From assembly GCA_963741305.1 (NCBI GenBank), contig CAVUHL010000003.1:8308001-8372000 (forward strand): DNA of 64,000 nt. Reading direction: 5' to 3'. Position 1 is the stretch's first letter. Every line of letters starts with the position of its first letter. Below the pieces are notes generated by a model. The model saw nothing but the letters and a program-made list of their open reading frames with translations, was not told where the DNA came from and searched no databases. The position numbers and the translations under genes are program-made. Shown piece by piece: positions 1 through 26,500 of this stretch. Origin of the DNA: DATMER01 sp963741305 (GTDB lineage: Bacteria > Acidobacteriota > Thermoanaerobaculia > Multivoradales > UBA5704).

Positions 1-18857
<18,857 letters not shown>

Positions 18858-18871
18858 GCCGATGGGATCGT

Positions 18872-19081
18872 CAAACCCGCCGCTGAAGCCTCCTGACCCG
18901 CGGGTTGCGTCGCGAAACCCACGGGTTTGGCTTCCCAACCCGCCGGTTTTGCGTCCCAACCGGCGGGTTTTGCTTCCTAACCGGCGGGTTTCGTGTCCCA
19001 ACCCGCGGGTCAGGGGGGTCAACCGGCGGGTTTTGTGTCCCAACCCGTGGGTTTTCCGGCTCAACCCGTGGGTTTTCTCGG
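18872..19081. repeat. 21-bp tandem palindrome array between PKS and C-domain genes
   Basis: About nine or ten imperfect units of exactly 21 bp each start with a 12-bp palindrome of the form AACCCGCGGGTT (variants AACCGGCGGGTT, AACCCGTGGGTT), followed by a 9-nt tail such as TTGCGTCCC. The array fills nearly the whole 268-bp gap after the PKS stop. The 21-bp period equals two helical turns and seven codons, so both strands stay open and would read as heptapeptides of NPxV type. There is no start with a good ribosome-binding site to support translation. Spacers are not unique, so this is not CRISPR. Confidence 0.85.
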
Positions 19082-19125
19082 CCGGCCCGCTGTTTGAGCG
19101 GCTTCAGCCGCGGATTGCACTCTAG

Positions 19126-20559
19126 ATGAGCGTCGTCGACCGTCTTTCCGCCCTTAGTCCGGAGCAGCGGGCCTTGTTCGAGAAGCTGCGCCAGAAGCAG
19201 CCTCGGCCGCGCGCGCTTCCTCCGGTGCTCCCGGTCTCCGGACCCACGGGCGTGGGCGACTGGCCGCTCTCCTTCGACCAGGAGCGGCTCTGGCGGATGC
19301 ACCGGGAGCAGCCCGGCCTGGTCTCCTGGAACGTGGACGCCGGCAGCCACGTCAAGGGGGCGCTGGACGTGCCGCGCTTCCTGGCCGCGTTCCGCGAGCT
19401 GATCCGCCGCCACGCGGCCTGGCGTACCACCTTCCCGGTCGTGGACGGCCGGCCCGTACAGAGGGTCCACCCCTGGGTGGAGCCCGCGGTGTCGGTGATC
19501 GACGTGAGCGCCCTGCCGGTGGAGATGCGCGAGCGCTCCGGCCATGAGGCCATCTACGAGCACACGCGCAACCCGTTCGACCTGGAGAAGGGACCGCTCC
19601 TGCGCATCGCCCTGGTGCGGCTCGCGGCGGACGAGCACCTCTACCTGCTCACCATCCACCACACCGTGACCGACTGGATCACCTTCCAGGTCTTCTTCCA
19701 GGAACTGATCCGGATCTACGAAGGCCGGCGCCTCCCTCTGCCGCCGGTCCAGTTCCCCGACTACGCGCTCTGGGAGAGGGAGCTGTACCAGGGGGAGGTT
19801 CTGGAGGAGGAGGCCCGGTTCTGGCGCAAGGAGCTGGAGGGCTTTCCGCTCGTCCTCGACCTCACCAACCAGCCGCGGCCCGCGGTGCAGAGCCAGCGGG
19901 GCGGCCTCTTCCGCGTCCGCGCCGGGGCCGAGCGCACCGGCCGCCTCCGCAGCCTGGCGCGCAAGGAGGGCGCTACGATGTTCATGGCGGTCCTCGCCGT
20001 GCTCAACGCCCTGATCTCCCGCGTGACCGGGCGGGAGAGGATCGTCATCGGCTCCAACAGCGCCAACCGTCCGCGGCCCGAGCTGGAGGCGGTGGCGGGG
20101 CTCTTCCTGACACAGGTTCCGTTTGCCACCGACCTCTCGGGAGACCCGGCCTTCCGGGAGGTGCTGGCGCGCACGAAGCGGACGGCACTCTCGGCCTATG
20201 CCCATCAGAACCTGCCCTTCAGCAAGCTGATCGAGGTTCTGGGCGCGGGCTCCACTCCCGAGCGCAACCCGGTCGTGCAGGTGATCTTGTTGATCCTGGA
20301 GGGGGAGAGCCACGGCAGCTCCGGAGCGCTCGACTTCGAGCCGGTCGGGCTCTACGACGGCAACTCGCGCTGGGACCTGATGTTCGGGCTTTACGACTAC
20401 CACGACATCGGCCTCGCCGGCCCGCTGGAGTACAACGCGGACATCTTCGACGCGGAGACCGTGGGCTGCCTGCTGGAGCTGTTCTACCGCACGATCGATG
20501 CGGTGACGGCCGATCCGGAGATCCTCCTGTCGCAGCTGCCGGGGTGGGAGGGCAGATGA
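19126..20559 (+). CDS. Free-standing NRPS condensation domain
   Basis: This 477-residue protein holds a single C domain with no A or PCP partner. It opens with a short charged helix (MSVVDRLSALSPEQRALF) that also begins the next two synthetases and may act in docking. The core starts with PLSFDQERLW. The catalytic motif is HHTVTDW, with the histidines and aspartate present and Trp in place of the usual Gly. A later motif reads GSNSANR-PRPE, then FLTQVPF, where ordinary C domains here have SPIANR and FVNTL. The following gene's first C domain shares these variations. Two consecutive C domains after a PKS module suggest one handles the polyketide-derived donor or modifies it, but this is inference. 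The stop overlaps the next start by ATGA. Confidence 0.9.
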   Translation: MSVVDRLSALSPEQRALFEKLRQKQPRPRALPPVLPVSGPTGVGDWPLSFDQERLWRMHREQPGLVSWNVDAGSHVKGALDVPRFLAAFRELIRRHAAWRTTFPVVDGRPVQRVHPWVEPAVSVIDVSALPVEMRERSGHEAIYEHTRNPFDLEKGPLLRIALVRLAADEHLYLLTIHHTVTDWITFQVFFQELIRIYEGRRLPLPPVQFPDYALWERELYQGEVLEEEARFWRKELEGFPLVLDLTNQPRPAVQSQRGGLFRVRAGAERTGRLRSLARKEGATMFMAVLAVLNALISRVTGRERIVIGSNSANRPRPELEAVAGLFLTQVPFATDLSGDPAFREVLARTKRTALSAYAHQNLPFSKLIEVLGAGSTPERNPVVQVILLILEGESHGSSGALDFEPVGLYDGNSRWDLMFGLYDYHDIGLAGPLEYNADIFDAETVGCLLELFYRTIDAVTADPEILLSQLPGWEGR

Positions 20560-23500
20560 GCGTCGCCGACCGTCTCGCCGGCCTTTCCCCTGAGCAGCGG
20601 GCTCTCTTCGAGAAGCTGCGGGAAAAGCAGCGCAAGGCTGCGGCCCGCCCGTCCCAGCCGCCGCCGGTGCAGCGGGTCACCGGCCCCACGGGCGAGGGTG
20701 ACTGGCCGCTGTCGCTCGACCAGGAGCGCTTCTGGTTCATGGAGCAGCTCTACCCGGGAAGCGCCGGGCTCAACATCACGGCCGCGACCCGGATGCGCGG
20801 CCCGGTCTCCGTGCCGGCCATGGGCGCGGCGCTAGACGAGGTCGTGCGGCGGCACGCCGCCTGGCGCACGACCTTCCCGGTCCTGGACGGCGTCCCGGTG
20901 CAACGGGTGCTGCCACCGCGCAGCCAACCCCTGGCCCTGGTCGATCTTTCCGGTCTGCCCGAGGAGCGGCGCGAGCCCGAGGTCTTGCGGCTGGTGGCGG
21001 AGGCCACGGCGGCGCCGTTCGCGCTGGAGGGCTCGCTCGTGCGGTCGGCGTTCGTCCGCCTCGGCCTTCGGGACCACGTCTGCGTCCTCACGGTCCACCA
21101 CCTGGTCACCGACTTCATCTCCTTCCAGATCGCTTTTTCTGAGCTGGCGGCGCTCTACGCCGGCTCCTCGGCCCTGCCGGCGCTGCCGATCCAGTACCCG
21201 GACTTCGCCGTCTGGCAGCGCGGTTGGCTCCAGGGCGAGGCGCTGCAGGAGCTGGCCTCCTGGTGGCAGGAGCGGTTGTCGGGCTTCCCTCTGGCCCTGG
21301 AGCTGCCGACGGACCGGCCGCGGCCCGCGGTGGCCCGCATGCGCGGCGGCCGGCGCGTGGTCGGCGCCTCCCGGGAGCTGTCGGAAGCCCTGCGGGGCCT
21401 CGGCCGGCGCGAGGGCACCACGCTGTTCATGACCGTGCTCGCCTCGGTTGCGGCGCTGCTGCACCGGCTCTCGGGCCAGGAGAAGCTGATCCTCGGCGCC
21501 AACAATGCGAACCGCAACCGGCCCGAGCTCGAGCCGGTCCTCGGTTGCTTCCTGACCCAGGTGCCGTTCCCCATCGACCTGACCGGCGATCCCTCCTTCC
21601 GGGAGCTGCTCGCGCGGGTCCGGCAGTCGGCCCTCGGCTCTTTCGCGCACCAAGACTTGCCGTTCGGCAAGCTGGTCGAGGCGATCCGCCCGGAGCGCGA
21701 CACGAGCCGGCAGCCCGTGGTCCAGGCCCTCGTCCAGGTGCTCGATGGCCAGCCCTCCAAGGCGGAGCTCGCCGGGGTCACCTTCGAGCCCGTGGACGCC
21801 CACGACGGCAACGCCCGCTACGACCTGATGCTCACCCTGTTCGACCATCCCGGCGGGCTCGCGGGCTCCCTGGAGTTCGACGCGGACCTCTTCGACCCGG
21901 CCACCGCCGAACGCCTGGCGGGGTTGCTCTTCTTGCAGGCCGGGCGCGCCGCGGCCGATCCGGAGCTGCGACTGTCCGAGCTGCCCGTCCTCTCCGAGGC
22001 GGAGCGGCACCAGGCCCTGGTGGAGTGGAACGGCACGGCCCGGCCGCTGCCGGGCTGGACTCTCCCGGAGCGCTTCGCCGCCCAGGCCGCCAGGGCGCCG
22101 GAAGCGGTCGCCGTCATCTCAGGAGCCGAGAGGCTCACCTACGGCGAGATCGACCGCCGCTCGGACGAGCTTGCGCACCGTCTCCGGGCCGCGGGGGTGG
22201 AGCCGGACTCGCGGGTGGCGCTCCTCCTGGGCCGCACGCCGGACGTGCCCGTCGCCATCCTCGCCGCGTGGAAGGCCGGGGCCGCCTACGTCCCGCTCGA
22301 TCCCGAGTGGCCCGCCGAGCGCCTGGAGATGGTGATCGAAGACGCCGAGCCCGCCATTCTGGTCCACCACGGACCCCTGCCGGCGTTCTTGGACGTGCCG
22401 GCTCTCGATCTAGCTGCTCCCGGTATCCCGGGGGACGGGGAGCTTCCGGCCTTCCGCTCGGACCGGCTCGCCTACCTGATCTACACCTCGGGGACGACCG
22501 GCAAGCCGAAGGCCGTGATGGTCGAGCACGGCAGCGTGGCCGCCATGGTCGGGGCTGTCCTGGACCGGATCGGCGCCGGCCCGGACGACCGGGTGCCGCA
22601 CCTCTCCCGGTACACCTTCGACGTCACGCTCCTGGAGATCTTCGTCCCCCTCGTCGCGGGAGGGACCTGCGAGATCGTGCAGGCTGATGAAGTCCTGGAC
22701 GGCTTCCTGGCCGTGCTGGAGCGCTCCACCCGCGTCTTCACCGTGCCCGCCCTGCTGCGCCGTGCCGTGGCCGAAGCACAGGGGCGCCGATTCGATGGGT
22801 TGCGGACCCTCACCTCCGGTGGCGATCTGACGCCCCCTGACCTCCTGGAAGAGCTGCTCGCGGCGTTCCCCTCCACCGAGGTCGAGGTGCTCTACGGTCC
22901 GACCGAGACGGCGATCGTCTGCACGGGCCACCGGCTGAGCCGGACGCAGAGGCCGGAGCGCGCGCTGATCGGCCGTCCGCTCGATGGCGTAGAGGCGCGG
23001 GTCATGGACCCCCGCGGCAAGCCTGTACCCCTCGGCGTCCCGGGCGAGCTGTGGATCGGTGGCCCCGGCGTGGCGCGGGGCTACTTCCGGCGCGACCCAC
23101 TGACCGCTGAGCGCTTCGTCGAGGTGGACGGCCGCCGCTTCTACCGCACGGGCGACCTCGTCCGCCAGGTCCCGGCCGAAGGAGGGGAGCTGGAGTTCCT
23201 CGGCCGCGTCGACGAGCAGGTCAAGGTGCGCGGCTTCCGCATCGAGCCGGGGGAAGTCGAGGCGGCGCTGCTCGACCATCCCGCGGTGCGGGAAGCGGCG
23301 GTAATCGCTCTGCCCTCCGGAAGCGACAAGCAGCTCGTGGCCTACGTGGTGGGCACGGACGACGCGGAGGCGCTGCGCACTTTCCTCCAGGGCCGGCTCC
23401 CCGGCTACATGGTGCCCGCGCTCTTCGTCCCTCTGGACGCGCTGCCGATAAGCGCCCACGGCAAGGTGGACCGCAAGGCGCTCCCCGCGCCGGGGGCGGC

Positions 23501-26500
23501 GCGCGAGGCATTGGAGGCATTGGCCGGCTCGGCGGCCCCGCGCAACCCGCGGGAGGAACTGCTCGCCGGGATCTGGCGCGAGGCGCTCGGCCTCGAGCGG
23601 GTGGGGATCCACGACAACTTCTTCCAGCTCGGCGGCGATTCGATCCTGAGCATCCAGGTCGTGGCGCGGGCGCGCCGGGCCGGGCTCCTCCTCACTACCC
23701 GGCAGTTCTTCGACAACCAGACGATCGCCGGGCTCGCGGCGGTCGCGGGGACCTCCGAAGTTGTGGCGGAGGTGCAGGAGGAAATAGAAGGGGACGTCCC
23801 GCTCACGCCCATCCAGCGCCGCTTCTTCGCGGAGGGCCGGCGGGAGCCCTGGCGCTTCAACCAGGCGGTGCTTCTCGCTTCCCCTCATCTTGAGGCCGTG
23901 CCGCTCGCCGCCGTCCTGGACAGGCTCGCGCGGCATCACGATGCGCTGCGCCTGCGCTTCGTGCGGGAGGCGGATGGCGGCTGGCGCCAGCACTATGCTC
24001 CTGCCGCCTCGGTGCCTTTCCTGGAGGTCGACCTCCCGCCGGAAGCCCTCGAATCCGCCGTCGAGCAGCTCCAATCGGGGCTCGATCTGGAAAACGGCCC
24101 GCTGTTCACGGCCGCTCTCTTCCATCTGGGAGCGGAGGACCGGCTGCTCCTCACGGCGCACCACCTGGTCGCGGACGCCGTCTCCTGGCGCGTGCTGCTC
24201 GAGGACTTGACCAGTAGCTTCATACAGCGTGAGCTGCCGCCGAAGACCACCTCCTGGAAGCGCTGGGCCGAGCTTCTGATGGCCTCTTCGAACGACGATG
24301 AGATCCCCTACTGGCAGGCGACCCCGTCCGTCGCGCCGCTGCCGGTCGCTTCCGATCTGGATGGAGCCCAGGCAACGGTCTCCGTCGAGCTGGGCCGCAG
24401 GGAGACCCGGGCGTTGCTCCAGGACGCTCCGGAGGTCTACCGCACCCAGGTCAACGACCTGCTGCTCGCGGCGCTCGCCCGCGCCTTCGCCGCGTGGACG
24501 GGGGAGCGCACGCTGCTCGTGGAACTGGAAGGGCACGGGCGCGAGGAGGTCTTTCCGGGCGTGGACCTCTCGCGCACCGTGGGCTGGTTCACCACCCTCT
24601 TCCCGGTGGCCCTGACGCTGCCACCCGGCGCCGGACCGAAGGAGTCGATCCAGGCGGTGAAGGAGACCCTCCGCGCCGTGCCGCGCCGAGGGCTCGGATA
24701 CGGCCTGCTGCGCGATCGCCTGTCCATCCCGGAGCCCCAGGTCTCGTTCAACTACCTGGGCCGCTTCGGCGCGCCCGCCGGGGATACGGGGGCCTTCACC
24801 TTCGCGCCCGAAGCCGTGCGCGGCGCGGAGGGGGAGGCCGTGCCCGGCCGGCATCTCTTCGCGGTGGACCTGCTGGTGCTGGACGACCGACTGCGCGTCA
24901 CCTGGAGCTACGACTCCGGCCACCATCTACCCGCCACCGCCGAGCGGCTGGCACACTCCTTCCTCGCCGAGCTGGAGGCCCTGGTCGCCCATTGCCTGTC
25001 GCCGGAGGCCGGCGGTTACACCCCCTCCGACTTCCCGCTCGCCGGGCTCGATCAGGTGGCGCTCGACAAGCTGGAAAGGGGCGTGGAAGACCTCTATCCC
25101 CTGGCTCCCTTGCAGGAGGGCATCCTCTTCCACAGCCTCTACGCTCCCGGAGCGGACCCCTACCTGGAGCAGTTCACCGCCCAGCTCGAAGGTCCGCTCG
25201 ATGCGCCCGCCTTCGCCGCCGCCTGGCAGCGGGCCGTCGATCGCCACACCGCGTTGCGCACGGCCTTCCTCTGGCAGGACGTCGACCGTCCGCTGCAGCT
25301 CGTGCGGCGGGAGGCGGAGCTCCCCTGGACCGTTCAGGACTGGCAGGGCGAAGCCTGGTGGGATGACCTCCTGGCGGCCGACCGGGCGCGCGGCTTCGAC
25401 CTCGGTCAGGCGCCGCTCATGCGCCTGACCCTGGTGCGCACGGACCATCACAGTCATCGCAGCCATCGGCTGGTCTGGACCGCCCACCACCTGATCTTCG
25501 ACGGCTGGGGCTTCCCCCTGATCCTGTCCGAGGTCTTCTCCGCCTATCAAAACCCCGGGGTTCAGCTACCGCCGGCCCGGCCCTACCGCGACTACATCGC
25601 CTGGCTCGCACATCGTGATGAGAGCGAAGCAGAGCGCCACTGGCGAGAGGTGCTCCGCGGCTTCACCGAGCCCACCGCCATCCCCTTCGACCATGCGGCC
25701 GGAGAGGAGGACGCCTTCGAGCGGAGCGCCGCCCTGCCCGCAGGGGAGCTGGAGGCGCTCGCGCAACGGCTTCAGGTCACCTTGAACACGCTGATCCAGG
25801 GGGCCTGGGCGCTGCTCCTGTCGCGCTACGCGCAAGCCGCGGACGTGGTCTTCGGCGCCGTGGTCTCCGGCCGCCCGGCCGAGCTGCCTGGCGTCGAGTC
25901 GATCGTGGGGCTGTTCATCAACACCGTGCCCGTGCGGGTGAACGTCCCGGAAGACGAGCCCGCCTCCGCTTGGCTGGCGCGGCTCCAGGCGGACCAGCTC
26001 GGGCTGCGCCAGTACCAGTGGACGCCGCTCTCCCGCGTGCAGGCGCTCTCGGAGGCCCCGGCGGGCGAGCCGCTCTTCGCAAGCCTCCTCGCCTTCGAGA
26101 ACTACCCCGTCGATCCCTCTGTATCCGCCCATCTGGGCGAGCTGCGGATCGTGGGCGTCGAGCTGGCCGAGCGCACCAACTATCCGCTCGGGCTGAGCGT
26201 CGTGGCACGCGATGGCGGCCTCTCCTTACGCCTGAGCGCCCATCGCCGCTTCGAGCCGGTCACCGTGGAGCGGCTGCTGGCCCATCTGGTGAACCTCCTG
26301 CAGGCCCTCGCCGCCGATCCCGGAAGGGCGCCGCGCGAGCTGCCGATGCTCTCCGAGGAGGCGCGGCACCAAGCCCTCCTGGAATGGAACGACACGGCCC
26401 GGCCGCTCCCGGGTTGGACCCTGCCGGAGCGCTTCGCCGCCCAAGCCGCCGCGGCGCCCACCTCGGTCGCGGTGATCGCCGGAGCTGAGAGGCTCACCTA

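Noticed and set aside
18872..19081. Possible CRISPR array
   Set aside because: The unit is 21 bp with only 9-nt tails that are themselves similar; no unique spacers and no cas genes nearby.
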